A DNA stretch of 64,000 bases from Chitinophaga polysaccharea (GCF_902150045.1 NZ_CABFVU010000003.1:434001-498000); one strand, 5' to 3'. Counted from the first letter of the stretch, positions 18,001 to 23,883 are shown. Notes: a model not told the origin generated them from the sequence alone. Numbers and translations are program-made.

Positions 18001-18972
18001 GCTGCCGCCATACTGCTGCCATGCCGGAGATTCCAGGTGCATGGATACGTCGTAGGTTTTAAACCTGGCGAGCGTATCCCACAGGGCTGTATTGGTGCTG
18101 CCTTTTTTATTAATGATCAGGAAGGTAACCCCGGCATAGTGATATCCGTCGTTATTTCCCCACGCGCAATTATAGTTAAATACGTTATAGCTGTTTACAT
18201 TCAGGAACCAGGCGCTGAAATTATAGGAAGAGCCAGGGCATACCTGCACGTTATTTTTAGTATAGAAGGATTTTTTATTGATCGAAGAGTTAGCGATCAG
18301 CATACCACCTACTGAATCTATAGTACTTCCCGTATGATCGGTTGAATATACCCATTCGTTTCTTATTTGTGTATGCCAGAAAATGTTGTAGCTATCATCG
18401 ATAAAATTAGCCCCGTTCAGCGGCATGGCTACATAGTTATACCCTGTAACCGCTGAATTGGACCGGCTGGCGGTCGCATTCTTTTTGAACCTGCCAAAGT
18501 CTTCTACAAAATCGCTTTTACTGGTGGTGTTTCCCAGGCAGGGTTGAATGGTACAGTCTTTTACATATATCGACTTTGTAATAGGATAAGTATTCTTTCC
18601 CCTGTACAGGATCACGTTCACAGTATATTTCGCCGCATCATTGAATTTTATGGTCAGGGAGTTTTTGTTGATATTTATACTGTTGCTGTTATAGGTATCC
18701 CGCAGCTGGCCCACCAGTTCATGGCCGGGCCGGTTGTCAGTAGTAAAGAGCACATCGTAGGCTCCTCCCGTAATGGTCCAGGTAGCAGAATCAGCGTAGT
18801 TACTGGTGTTCTTCCAGAAGAACGCGTTCATACTGGCGAAACTTCCTTTACAGATGGTATCCGGAAGGTTCATAAATGGTGTGCCGTCGGGAGGCGCGCT
18901 TTGTGCTGTCGCTTGCTTATTCAGCAGCACAAGCCCCAGTATCAGGTACAATAAGGTTAGTAGTCGTTTCAT
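6052..18972 (-). CDS. Giant secreted repeat protein with gliding-motility/T9SS type B sorting domain
   Basis: The 4306-residue protein carries a signal peptide (cut after ATAQ) and is predicted to be exported and then attached to the surface by the type IX secretion system. From N to C: a ligand-binding-like beta region (to about residue 370); diverse Ig/PKD-like domains; 18 near-identical 89-residue units (opening about LKPAVRDAGTNKMECDKT), then five diverged relatives with NAGxDQ; six HYR-like units with TVDCDK and RTWTATDECGN; five short units with LGxDTTIC; and the CHU_C domain NAFSPNGDGRNDVF...RWGELIF at the end. CHU_C marks cargo of the type IX system in Bacteroidota. An SprB-like adhesin role in gliding or attachment is inference. 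The gene is alone, with its own terminator. Confidence 0.9.
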   Translation of the reverse strand: MKRLLTLLYLILGLVLLNKQATAQSAPPDGTPFMNLPDTICKGSFASMNAFFWKNTSNYADSATWTITGGAYDVLFTTDNRPGHELVGQLRDTYNSNSININKNSLTIKFNDAAKYTVNVILYRGKNTYPITKSIYVKDCTIQPCLGNTTSKSDFVEDFGRFKKNATASRSNSAVTGYNYVAMPLNGANFIDDSYNIFWHTQIRNEWVYSTDHTGSTIDSVGGMLIANSSINKKSFYTKNNVQVCPGSSYNFSAWFLNVNSYNVFNYNCAWGNNDGYHYAGVTFLIINKKGSTNTALWDTLARFKTYDVSMHLESPAWQQYGGSFKTPGGVTSVTLEIVNDRLGDCGNDIAIDDIKFNYCSPDIYSFIDGQIDNELRADSLCEGAPVTIKALYSPDGHLPNGTYDPNQDYFKNPIYQWFYSTTGNENNPADWFPVTNGNGISGAATNTLTFADGALKGDPNQVVHKYYRVNILESGNQSNCASPSKYTKITILPKPKVTISSGRICIGESVDLTADGGYSTYEWKVDPVYTGAKMTVFPDSTRDYWAIGIADYGWNSVKNEPRQCKDSGYARVIVDKKPVTAITGGPAEICLGAQINLNLAITGAPADSLNWKWKYGTDSIKGKVPSITHVPSNIGAKAYNVEVTNKTCVVVDTFKVNVRSLPQADADTIYRQCNISTFNIKRSPLPTDQQGVWLFNGPGKGAVITNTTNATTTVTGVPAGDTVRLFWVITNKAMAACTDTSRVTLINTKPLTPSVAGLDQIQCGMRDFQLTASKPGVGETGKWTLEPGTTSSDISINYDTAYNATATVISNARPKSFLLTWTISNGVCPGPNSTTIQLTIKDKPTLNITAAAVCNTVDSFTVTYSNVVPGSITKYELDVASTRKMPGFTKVSKAWPFNTANGTFKVKLPPNTAAGSYDFVITAQEDTLHGCSITVPFSVSVEKPSTTPTGIDASIDSICVSSNVTLKVTGGSLGTDSLGNSHQWKWYTGACPGSPGSVAVIPSSSINNGAEVVFNNVTTTTTYYVRAETTGPCGNTGCANVTVRVFAQPAKANASTDQTECDRTTDFQLNGNDPGVTGAKSIWTSLNPRVTITNPTQRNATVKVPVGDTATLIWTISNGPCLTSSDTVFITNYKKPIMRSAGTDQMECDKTVFKLDATAPTELGAQGTWSFLPATAAVTFVDKNDPKTNVTVPANTAVQLIWKIANSQCAADNADTVLITSLLKPSVRDAGTDKMECDKTTFTMDATAPTELGAIGTWTFSPSTAAVNIANINDPKTSVTVPANSSILFTWKITNAKCAADNIDTVRITSLLKPAVRDAGTDKMECDKTTFTMDATAPTELGAIGTWTFSPSTAVVTIGNINDPKTSVTVPANSTILFTWKITNAKCAADNIDTVRITSLLKPAVRDAGTNKMECDKTTFTMDATAPTELGAIGTWTFSPSTAAVTIGNINDPKTSVTVPANSSILFTWKITNAKCAADNIDTVRITSLLKPAVRDAGTNQMECDKTVFILDAIAPTELGATGTWTFSPSTAVVNIANINDPKTSVTVPANSSILFIWKITNAKCAADNIDTVRITSLLKPAVRDAGTNKMECDKTTFTMDATAPSELGATGTWTFSPSTAAVTIGNINDPKTSVTVPANSSILFTWKITNAKCAADNIDTVRITSLLKPAVRDAGTDKMECDKTTFTMDATAPTELGAIGTWTFSPSTAVVNIANINDPKTSVTVPANSTILFTWKITNAKCAADNIDTVRITSLLKPAIRDAGTNKMECDKTTFIMDATAPTELGAIGTWTFSPSTAAVTIGNINDPKTSVTVPANSSILFTWKITNAKCAADNIDTVRITSLLKPTVRDAGTNQMECDKTVFTLNATAPTELGAIGTWTFTPATASVKFADKNDPETTVTVPADSSVLLFWQITNARCSAVTYDTVRITSLKKPIVRDAGANQMECDKTVFRLNATAPTELGAIGTWTFTPTTASVKFADKNNPKTTVTVPADSSVLLFWQITNAKCSAPTYDTVRITSLKKPAVRDAGTNKMECEKTTFTMDATAPTELGAIGTWTFSPSTAAVNIANINDPKTSVTVPANSTILFTWKITNAKCAADNIDTVRITSLLKPAVRDAGTNKMECDKTTFTMDATAPTELGAIGTWTFSPSTAAVTIGNINDPKTSVTVPANSSILFTWKITNAKCAADNIDTVRITSLLKPAVRDAGTNQMECDKTVFTLNATAPTELGAIGTWTFTPATASVKFADKNDPKTTVTVPADSSVLLFWQITNARCSAVTYDTVRITSLKKPIVRDAGANQMECDKTVFRLNATAPTELGAIGTWTFTPTTASVKFADKNNPKTTVTVPADSSVLLFWQITNAKCSAPTYDTVRITSLKKPAVRDAGTNKMECEKTTFTMDATAPTELGAIGTWTFSPSTAAVNIANINDPKTSVTVPANSTILFTWKITNAKCAADNIDTVRITSLLKPAVRDAGTNKMECDKTTFTMDATAPTELGAIGTWTFSPSTAVVNIANINDPKTSVTVPADSSILFTWKITNAKCAADNIDTVRITSLLKPAVRDAGTNKMECEKTAFTMDATAPTELGAIGTWTFSPATASVKIANINDPKTSVTVPADSSILFTWKITNAKCAADKIDTVRITSLKKPVMRDAGSSKIACEKTTFTMNAVAPTELGAIGTWTFSPATASVKIANINDPKTSVTVPADSSILFTWKITNAKCAADLADTIRITSYKTPAAANAGPDQEKCDNVSFTLNGSKPAGLHVTGTWTNPAGTAGVNIVSPNQYNSTVTIAAGVSVKLVWKITNGTCAATYDTVMLTNYATANKANAGPDQAICNNTSDFNMAANAPGVPTAKGTWTDISRIPGRAKIKSPNSPTTAVTVPIGDTVVLQWSIANGVCDTTFSRVTIINYKAAVTANAGQDQEKCNTTLDFIMKASQPGSPSAKGTWTDVSRVPGKVIIKSVNDPYTAVTVPVGDTAILKWTVTNGNCISTSSIVTLINYKTAAAANAGEDIEMCNNTGDFTLAADPVSVPSAKGFWSVIRGNASIRSVNSPTSKVNINIGDTVTLRWTVTNGVCSATWDDVTLINYRLPLPANAGSDQEHCDDATFKMNASDPGVAGAKGTWIVTSNNAALISISDINRKDAVITVPAGETAQLTWVVSNGVCDASSSSVTLINRKPILGNTIQNDQTICVTETPMAIRGNTLSGGNGTYTFQWQQSTAGTTGPFTNITGATSDTYQPGLLTANTWYRRIVASGACINNISNVVKITAITISPIVTFTPPAIITECERGKDYTTLFGDPVFSHAPYNNEELTITHNDVTVVTSPCLSTITRTWTATDRCGLSISASQTITVKDTKAPVFTTPAPADITVDCDKVPAKTDLKANDDCAGEIIIPVVEVRQDLPGNCSNNYLLIRTWTAKNECNTGVTLKQVITVKDMTSPVFNMATPADTTVDCDKIPAGFNLTASDNCTPGVITVVPKDSTVHQPGNCNNNYVIYRKWTAFDECGNARAVQQIIKVQDTTRPVFSMPAPKDTVVDCDKVPAWPAITATDNCSGSIQVFTSTKTVKLPGNCAGNFRETRTWTATDECGNKSVMQQIITVQDTTKPVFTVRPPADTIVSCDNIPAPATDVQVSDNCSSFGNGLTLSRRITTERTPGECAGNYRIIRTWIAKDACGNTTTITQVVTVKDTTRPVIMPAPADVVLYCQDKIPAAPVLTATDNCDNSFPKRAIYTEDPYVEDICNGYTIVRRWTIMDACGNKANDVIQRVIIKPCDKPQLEATLPSNCSDNGRIALRKAGNVYLPTYTLVAVTPANAVTGLPRSQNNNVFNLNGATSASFIITDGRTGCSSDTVTYNLNYIQKPMVNLGNDTTICGGNSLVLDAGPANFAYQIKWSTGATTQRININQAGTYWVNVSNGECATTDTIHVGLVPTPLVDIPDTTICRGQTVKLDAYVNGGTYLWSNGSTEPSILIGTQEQFWVKVMKSGCITIDTVKVSVNPPPDISLSRDTSICPDQSIMLTVNSNGGRIKWQTGETSNSIVVNKPGGYWVAVSRDNCVVRDTVNVRMKPVLTMDLGPDRNICPGGSVTIDGTNPDAVSYLWNDGDPNPVKQISQAGKYKLAVMDKYCQRVFMDSVNVNITGLPVINLGRDTTLCKGETLILRAEGGGITGVRWDNGSGGPSLTVTNGGTYTVTVFNDCGSATDDITVGFIECEPKPTLPNAFSPNGDGRNDVFRPVVRGQMFEYELRIFNRWGELIFMSSDNHKGWDGKYKGVPVDVGTYVWWLSYKKVAGGSSNVLKGEVTVIR
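6345..7395 (-). repeat. Five short beta-domain repeats before the sorting domain
   Basis: Within the giant protein, about five 65-75-residue units each open with LGxDTTIC, DTTICRG or RDTSICPD-type motifs and contain a W-x-(N/T)G strand (ATYLWSNGSTEP, IKWQTGET). They resemble the PKD-like modules that commonly precede CHU_C. Boundaries are approximate. Confidence 0.6.
7655..9150 (-). repeat. Six HYR-like repeats in the giant protein
   Basis: Six units of roughly 80-85 residues each share PVF...PADxTVDCDKxPA, a DNC motif and RTWTAxDECGN followed by QxITVxDTTRP. This is the pattern of HYR (hyalin-repeat-type Ig-like) domains in Bacteroidota adhesins. They are diverged, unlike the array at 10.77-15.58 kb. 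Boundaries are approximate. Confidence 0.7.
10771..15575 (-). repeat. Tandem array of 18 near-identical 267-bp (89-codon) units
   Basis: Counting the KP-x-x-RDAG openings gives 18 consecutive units with the frame 'MECDKTTFTMDATAPTELGA', 'GTWTFSPSTA', 'NDPKTSVTVPA', 'WKITNAKCAADNIDTVRITSL'. Period 267 bp is confirmed by identical strings spaced 267 and 1068 bases apart. Two unit subtypes alternate: an 'NIANINDPKTS' or 'TIGNINDPKTS' type, and a 'KFADKNDPKTTV...FWQITNA' type (positions 9, 10, 13, 14 counted from the N-terminus). High identity implies recent expansion or ongoing gene conversion. Confidence 0.9.
11438..13274 (-). repeat. Recent four-unit duplication inside the array (769-bp identical copies)
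   Basis: Reading 11438-12206 against 12506-13274 (offset 1068 = 4 x 267) I find no mismatch over 769 bases. The first differences flanking it are at 11437/12505 and 12207/13275, and just beyond that only scattered substitutions occur. This is therefore a larger-scale duplication on top of the 267-bp array. Confidence 0.85.
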
Positions 18973-19373
18973 AGGTGCAAACAGTTAAGTAAAAAAAGTA
19001 TCAGGTTTTGAGCAGGTTGTTTACTCAATACCTATTGTACTTCAACTCTTTACATCTGTTATCATCACCGGATGGTTTTTTTCGGCGGAGGGTGGCGCAA
19101 GTGTAAAATGGTTTCATAGGCGTCAGGTGTTTATACATGGTATGGTTAAAATATGTAATTAAATTGAGATTAAAATTAGATATAATATGGGGAAATAAAA
19201 AAAGTGTACTTATTCGTAATATGATTAGCTGCCAGATAAGTTGGGAAGATGGGTTAGCGAAAAATTGATTGTCAATTGCTTAAAGGAGGTAAAAAAATAT
19301 CAGAAAAGTTATCCACATTGAGGGGAGCGGCTGAATTATTTAAGGGAGACTGCGCTTTATTCAATTATTTTCA
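18973..19373. other. Intergenic region between giant-protein gene and rpmI
   Basis: About 400 AT-rich bases hold the divergent promoters of the giant gene and of rpmI. No infC or other coding frame with family likeness is present. A short inverted repeat (AATTGA-TTG-TCAATT near 19262-19276) is visible but has no clear role. Confidence 0.4.
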
Positions 19374-19381
19374 TACCTTTG
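19374..19381 (+). promoter_or_regulatory. Promoter -7 box of rpmI-rplT
   Basis: TACCTTTG matches the Bacteroidota -7 consensus TAnnTTTG exactly and lies 20 bases before the rpmI ATG, which predicts a very short 5' leader. A clean -33 TTTG was not seen. Confidence 0.6.
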
Positions 19382-19401
19382 CAGACCAAATTTGATGTAA
19401 G

Positions 19402-19599
19402 ATGCCCAAAGTAAAGACACATTCCCGTGCCAAGAAAACGTTCAAGGTTGGTGGGAACGGACAGATTAAGCGGTTCATGGCCTTCAAAAGCCACTTACTG
19501 ACTAAGAAATCTACGAAAAGAAAACGTAGCTTAAGAGGTAGTACGCTGGTTCACGAAGCAAATCTTAACCTGGTTAAGAGAATGCTCGGAATGCGCTAG
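19402..19599 (+). CDS. rpmI: 50S ribosomal protein L35
   Basis: The 65-residue, strongly basic protein opens MPKVKTHSRAKKTFKV and contains FMAFKSHLLTKKSTKRKR and the ending VKRMLGMR, the hallmark of bacterial L35, a component of the large ribosomal subunit. Length is normal for the family. It starts an operon with rplT (49 bases on). In most bacteria infC precedes it; here it does not. Confidence 0.97.
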   Translation: MPKVKTHSRAKKTFKVGGNGQIKRFMAFKSHLLTKKSTKRKRSLRGSTLVHEANLNLVKRMLGMR

Positions 19600-19648
19600 T
19601 ATCTGTCAAAAGAATCGAATTTTATAACCTGAGAAAAAAACAAAGCAA

Positions 19649-19993
19649 ATGCCTCGTTCAGTTAATGCCGTAGCTTCAAGAGCCCGGAGAAAAAGGATCT
19701 TAAAGCAAGCCAAAGGCTTCTACGGTAAAAGAAAAAATGTGTACACCGTAGCGAAGAACGTTCTTGAGAAAGGACTTACTTATAGCTATGTTGGCCGTAA
19801 ATTAAAGAAAAGAAACTATCGCCAGCTGTGGATCGCCCGTATCAACGCTGCTGTTAGAGCAGAAGGGTTGACCTATTCTGTGTTTATGAACAAATTAGCC
19901 GGTAAGAATATCGACCTGAACAGAAAAGTTCTGGCTGATCTGGCTATGAATGAACCAGAAACATTTAAAGCACTGGTAGCTTCTGTAAAGTAA
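19649..19993 (+). CDS. rplT: 50S ribosomal protein L20
   Basis: The 114-residue protein has the L20 signature in full: MPRSVNAVASRARRKRILKQ, KGFYGKRKN, and RQLWIARINAAVRAEGLTYS. L20 binds 23S rRNA directly and is needed early in 50S assembly; in several bacteria it also represses its own operon by binding the mRNA leader. Here the leader is very short, so that kind of control would have to act elsewhere. The gene ends 3 bases before the convergent ispE stop. Confidence 0.97.
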   Translation: MPRSVNAVASRARRKRILKQAKGFYGKRKNVYTVAKNVLEKGLTYSYVGRKLKKRNYRQLWIARINAAVRAEGLTYSVFMNKLAGKNIDLNRKVLADLAMNEPETFKALVASVK

Positions 19994-19996
19994 GAC

Positions 19997-20806
19997 TTAC
20001 CTGATAGTAAATACCCGGTAGCTGGCATCCCACAGGATGTCAGCTATTTTGTTTTTAGGGAAAATCCCAAACACCGCAGAACCACTGCCACTCATGGCGG
20101 CATACGCAGCCCCTGATGAATACATCTGCGCCTTAATGTAACCCAGCACAGGATGCGCCTGGAATACGGGTGCTTCAAAATCATTGGTCAGTACATCTTT
20201 CCATAATTCTACAGGCGTTTGTATCACTTCCCGGAGCGAATAAGCCGGTGTACCAGGTGTGAGCTGCTTAAATGCCCAGCCGGTGTTTACATGGATGCCC
20301 GGGTGTACCAGCACAAACGAATACCCGGAGAGGTCCAGGGTTATCGGCTCCATAATTTCTCCCCTTCCTGTAGCATAACAAGGCCGGTTCACAATAAAAA
20401 AGGGACAATCGCTCCCCAGTTGTGCGGCATAATCCACGAGCGCCGCTTCTGTTAAGCCCAGCTGAAACTTCTGGTCAAGCAGCTGCAGCATAAAAGCCGC
20501 ATCTGCAGAACCTCCACCCAGGCCGGCTCCAATGGGTATATTTTTTAGTAAATGAATGTTTACCGGTGGTAGTTGCGGGAAATCGGACTGTAACAGCTGA
20601 AACGCCCTTAAACAGAGATTGTCGGCCGCATTACCAGGAACAGGAACCCCGCTGCTTTCAAACTGTAGCGTTGTATGTGTAATCACTTCCAGCGCATCAT
20701 TAACAGGCAGGGGATAAAATATAGTTTCCAGGTCGTGGAAGCCATCAGGGCGTTTCCGGGTAACATGTAAGCCCAGGTTTATTTTACAGTTAGGAAATAC
20801 AATCAT
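19997..20806 (-). CDS. ispE: 4-diphosphocytidyl-2-C-methyl-D-erythritol kinase
   Basis: IspE phosphorylates CDP-methylerythritol at the 2-OH with ATP, the fourth step of the MEP isoprenoid pathway. I start at the ATG reading MIVFPNCKINLGLHV; the longer frame begins with GTG 11 codons upstream and lacks likeness. The 269 residues contain the GHMP-kinase ATP motif PIGAGLGGGSADAAF, the N-terminal KINLGLHVTRKRPDGFHDL and the late AMSGSGSAVFG glycine loop, all typical. It is probably co-transcribed with bfn upstream (69-base gap). The terminator of the convergent rplT lies within the last 60 bases of this gene. Confidence 0.95.
   Translation of the reverse strand: MIVFPNCKINLGLHVTRKRPDGFHDLETIFYPLPVNDALEVITHTTLQFESSGVPVPGNAADNLCLRAFQLLQSDFPQLPPVNIHLLKNIPIGAGLGGGSADAAFMLQLLDQKFQLGLTEAALVDYAAQLGSDCPFFIVNRPCYATGRGEIMEPITLDLSGYSFVLVHPGIHVNTGWAFKQLTPGTPAYSLREVIQTPVELWKDVLTNDFEAPVFQAHPVLGYIKAQMYSSGAAYAAMSGSGSAVFGIFPKNKIADILWDASYRVFTIR
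20019..20056 (+). terminator. Terminator of rpmI-rplT, inside the 3' end of ispE
   Basis: TAGCTGGCATCC (20019-20030) pairs with GGATGTCAGCTA (20035-20046), with one G-U pair and a 4-base loop, then TTTTGTTTTT. It follows the rplT stop by 26 bases, although these bases also encode the C-terminus of IspE on the other strand. Confidence 0.75.
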
Positions 20807-20875
20807 GTATTGTTTATTGCACAGTAATCCGGCAGCCACGTTTAAACCAGCTGCAGGGCGTATATGAAATAAAAA

Positions 20876-21475
20876 TTATTTGCTTTTGCGGCTGTTGATC
20901 TCATCGCGGATAGCGATAGCCCGGATATAATCTTCCTGTTCCAGCACTTCCTGGAGCAGTGTTGTTAATTCCTCTACATTTAAGGCTTTGAGGTCATCTT
21001 CGGCGCCTTTCTCATGCTCTGAAATAGTAGGGGTAACCGGCTTACTGGTCTTTTTACCGGCAGGGTCATCCAGCAGGATCCCTGCACTGTTGAGGATATT
21101 TTCGAAAGTGTAGATAGGGCATCCGAAGCGGACTGCAAGCGCCAGTGCATCTGATGTCCGGGAATCTATCTCTATTGTTTCATCATTGTTGGAACAGATC
21201 AGTTTTGAGTAAAAGATACCTTCCTGCAGATTGCTGATGACCACCTCCTGTAATTCCACGTTAAAGGCATTCATGAAGTTTTTCATCAGGTCATGTGTTA
21301 AAGGCCGGCTGGGTTGCATTTTTTCCAGAGCCACTGCAATCGCTTGCGCTTCAAAGCCCCCAATCACAATGGGTAAACGGCGTAAACCGTTCACTTCTCC
21401 CAATACCACGGCATATGAATGAGTTTGCGTAATGCTGTGCGATAAAGCAACTATTTCCAGTTCTATTTTTCTCAT
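20876..21475 (-). CDS. Bifunctional nuclease family protein (DUF151) with C-terminal UVR motif
   Basis: The 199-residue protein has the DUF151/BFN core in its first 150 residues (MRKIELEIVALSHSITQTHSY, then GLRRLPIVIGGFEAQAIAV and RTSDALALAVRFGCPIY). After a Lys/Glu-rich linker, residues about 165-195 resemble a UvrB/UvrC interaction motif (LQEVLEQEDYIRAIAIRDEI). Plant and archaeal relatives have been reported to cut both RNA and DNA; the bacterial role is not settled. The UVR tail suggests a link to repair or to Clp/UvrB-like partners, which is inference. It lies first in an apparent operon with ispE. Confidence 0.85.
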   Translation of the reverse strand: MRKIELEIVALSHSITQTHSYAVVLGEVNGLRRLPIVIGGFEAQAIAVALEKMQPSRPLTHDLMKNFMNAFNVELQEVVISNLQEGIFYSKLICSNNDETIEIDSRTSDALALAVRFGCPIYTFENILNSAGILLDDPAGKKTSKPVTPTISEHEKGAEDDLKALNVEELTTLLQEVLEQEDYIRAIAIRDEINSRKSK

Positions 21476-21585
21476 ATCTGTCTTGCGTTGTCGCTGAATA
21501 GTTTGTAAGACCGTGAAGTTAGAAAAATATTCCTTATCTAAAAAAAATCTATAGTGATAAATCTATGATATAAGAATTAAGGTAA

Positions 21586-21646
21586 AAGAATTACGGATGA
21601 AAAATCAACACGATCTTAAAAACTGAATATCTCATCCGTAATTCTT
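21586..21646 (-). terminator. Inverted repeat downstream of etfA
   Basis: A 15-bp perfect stem (21586-21600 with 21632-21646) with a 31-base loop lies 19 bases past the etfA stop and between it and the bfn promoter. No long T-run is seen, so it may be an mRNA 3' end rather than a classic terminator. Confidence 0.5.
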
Positions 21647-21664
21647 ATACCGTAACCTGTTCGC

Positions 21665-22636
21665 TTAGCTGAGTTTCAGCTTTTTCACCGCTTCTGTAAG
21701 CTTAGGTACCACCTCGAATGCATCACCTATTATGCCATAATCTGCAGCCTTGAAAAACGGCGCTTCCGGATCTTTGTTGATCACCACGATCACCTTGCTG
21801 CCGTTAACACCGGCCAGGTGCTGGATAGCGCCTGAAATGCCTACTGCGATGTATAGATTGGGGCGTACCGTTAAACCGGTTTGTCCTACGTGCTCATGAT
21901 GAGGGCGCCAGCCTGCATCTGCTACCGGCCGGGAGCTCGCTGTAGCCGCTCCCAGGGCTTTGGCCAGGTCTTCCAGGATTCCCCAGTTTTCCGGGCCCTT
22001 CATACCACGGCCGCCGCTTACAATTACTTCCGCTTCGGTTAACGGCACTTCACCGCTCACGGTTTCCGTTTTAACTACTTTCACTTTGAAATCCGCATCG
22101 CTGATGGCAGGGGAGAAGGCCTCTACGCTGGCCGTTCCGCTTCCCGGGTTTACAGGAAATGTATTCGGGATAATGGCGATCACCTTCTTGTCTGACGTAA
22201 TATTGATATTGGCAAACGCCTTACCGGAAAATACATTCTTCTTTACCACAAAGCCATTGGCCGTATCCGGGTAGGAGATAGCGCCCGCTACCAGTCCGGC
22301 TTTCAGCCGGGCGGATACCCTTGGGGCAATAGCTTTTCCATCAAAATTATGAGGGAAGATGATCACTTTGCTGCCTTCTTTTTCAGCTGCTTCAGTAATC
22401 ACTTTAGTATACACGATGGTTTCCATTTCATGCAGGCGGGCATCTGCAGCATGCAAAACCTTTTGCGCGCCATAGTTGCCAAGTGCGGCCAGCTCGGCAG
22501 CATCCACAGGGCCCAGCACCAGCGCAGTGGCGGTAGTTCCCAGCTGTTCAGCTACTTTTGCACCATATTGAACGGCTTCCAGCGCCGCTTTCTTGATCTT
22601 ACCCTGTGCCTGGTCGGCGAATATTAATATAGACAT
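21665..22636 (-). CDS. etfA: Electron transfer flavoprotein subunit alpha
   Basis: EtfA, with EtfB, forms the FAD-bearing heterodimer that takes electrons from acyl-CoA and other dehydrogenases to ETF:quinone oxidoreductase. I start at ATG (MSILIFADQAQGKIKKAA); the codon before it is TTG. The C-terminal FAD-binding domain shows VSGGRGMKGPENW, the segment ASRPVADAGWRPHHEHVGQTG, LYIAVGISGAIQHLAG and INKDPEAPFFKAADYGIIGD, all family hallmarks. At 323 residues it has normal length. It follows etfB on the minus strand after a 36-base gap, as one operon. Confidence 0.96.
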   Translation of the reverse strand: MSILIFADQAQGKIKKAALEAVQYGAKVAEQLGTTATALVLGPVDAAELAALGNYGAQKVLHAADARLHEMETIVYTKVITEAAEKEGSKVIIFPHNFDGKAIAPRVSARLKAGLVAGAISYPDTANGFVVKKNVFSGKAFANINITSDKKVIAIIPNTFPVNPGSGTASVEAFSPAISDADFKVKVVKTETVSGEVPLTEAEVIVSGGRGMKGPENWGILEDLAKALGAATASSRPVADAGWRPHHEHVGQTGLTVRPNLYIAVGISGAIQHLAGVNGSKVIVVINKDPEAPFFKAADYGIIGDAFEVVPKLTEAVKKLKLS

Positions 22637-22672
22637 CAATAATTTAATTAGTAGTTGAGAGATAATTTACCC

Positions 22673-23413
22673 TTAGATCACTTTTGCTTCTTCATGCAGT
22701 AACTTCACCAGTTCTTCCACGTTATCAGGACTGATCAGTTTAACGCCGGCCTTTGCTGGAGGCAGTTCAAAGCTTACTACTGAAGTGAGGGCATCTGCCG
22801 CAACAGGTTCCACCACGGTAAGGGGTTTGGTTCTGGCCGCCATAATACCACGCATATTGGGGATCCGGGCTTCTGCCATTCCTTTCTGGCAGGAAACCAC
22901 CACCGGCAGAGATACTTCACACACTTCTTCTCCGCCTTCTATTTCCCGGTTAATGGTAGCTACGGTGCCGTTAAGATCAAATTTGGCAGCAATGGATACA
23001 TAGGGCAGTTCCAGCAGCTCCGCCACCATACCGCCTATACCGGAGCCATTGTAGTCAATGGTCTCTTTACCGGTAAAAATTATATCGTATTGTTTATCCT
23101 TCGCATGCGCCGCAATCTGCGATGCTATATAATAACTGTCTGCATTATCCGCATTTATACGGAATGCCTCGTCTCCGCCCAAAGCCAGTGCCTTACGGAT
23201 CACCGGATCGCAATCAGCGCCGCCTACCGTAATAAGATGCACATCGGCCCCGATGGTTTCTTTCAGCTCCAGCGCCCTTACCAATGCATACCATTCATCG
23301 TACGGATTAATAATAAACTGTACACCTGCCTCATTGAATTTCGTGTTGTTGTCCGTGAAAGCTATTTTTGCAGTCGTGTCCGGAGTTTTGCTGATACATA
23401 CTAAAATCTTCAT
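22673..23413 (-). CDS. etfB: Electron transfer flavoprotein subunit beta
   Basis: EtfB is the AMP-binding partner of EtfA. The 246-residue protein starts MKILVCISKTPDTTAKI and contains NPYDEWYALVRALEL, the adenine-nucleotide region FTGKETIDYNGSGIGGMVAELL and the recognition loop VVSCQKGMAEARIPNMRGIMAARTK in the usual places. It is first in the etfB-etfA operon. The promoter lies in the 134-base gap shared with the divergent TPR gene. The likely role is electron transfer from fatty-acid oxidation dehydrogenases; no such dehydrogenase is adjacent. Confidence 0.96.
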   Translation of the reverse strand: MKILVCISKTPDTTAKIAFTDNNTKFNEAGVQFIINPYDEWYALVRALELKETIGADVHLITVGGADCDPVIRKALALGGDEAFRINADNADSYYIASQIAAHAKDKQYDIIFTGKETIDYNGSGIGGMVAELLELPYVSIAAKFDLNGTVATINREIEGGEEVCEVSLPVVVSCQKGMAEARIPNMRGIMAARTKPLTVVEPVAADALTSVVSFELPPAKAGVKLISPDNVEELVKLLHEEAKVI

Positions 23414-23547
23414 GGCCTTAAACTGTTTTGTTTAAAAATGCGGTAATAGCAAATATATCTAAATAATATAAGCCAACCGCTGGCGGAAAAATGATTTTAA
23501 TCAGTCGCGAACAACGACATATTGAATAAAAAAATAATAATATCTGA

Positions 23548-23859
23548 ATGGACAGAATCGCACAGATAAAGCAGTTCCTGGAGGCTACGCCTAACGACAG
23601 CTTCCTGAAACATGCTTTGGCGCTGGAATACATTAAGCTCAACGATGATGTTACGGCCAGGCAGCTGTTTGAAGAACTGCTGGCTCATGAACCCGGTTAT
23701 GTAGGTTCTTATTATCACCTGGGTAAATTACTGGAGCGCGCAGGTGATAATACCGGCGCTATCAGCATATATGAAAAAGGTATGGCCATGGCTAAAGCGG
23801 GTAATGAAAGACATGCATACAATGAGCTACAATCGGCCTATGAAGACCTGCTATACTGA
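23548..23859 (+). CDS. Small TPR-repeat protein
   Basis: The 103-residue cytoplasmic protein consists of about three helical hairpins. FLKHALALEYIKLNDDVTAR, VGSYYHLGKLLERAGD and ISIYEKGMAMAKAGNE fit tetratricopeptide-repeat spacing (A-x8-G/A-x-Y). Such proteins act as protein-binding scaffolds; the partner is unknown. It lies 24 bases upstream of tilS and is probably in the same transcript, but there is no evidence that it works with TilS. Confidence 0.75.
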   Translation: MDRIAQIKQFLEATPNDSFLKHALALEYIKLNDDVTARQLFEELLAHEPGYVGSYYHLGKLLERAGDNTGAISIYEKGMAMAKAGNERHAYNELQSAYEDLLY

Positions 23860-23883
23860 TATTATTCATCCAACAAACAACGC

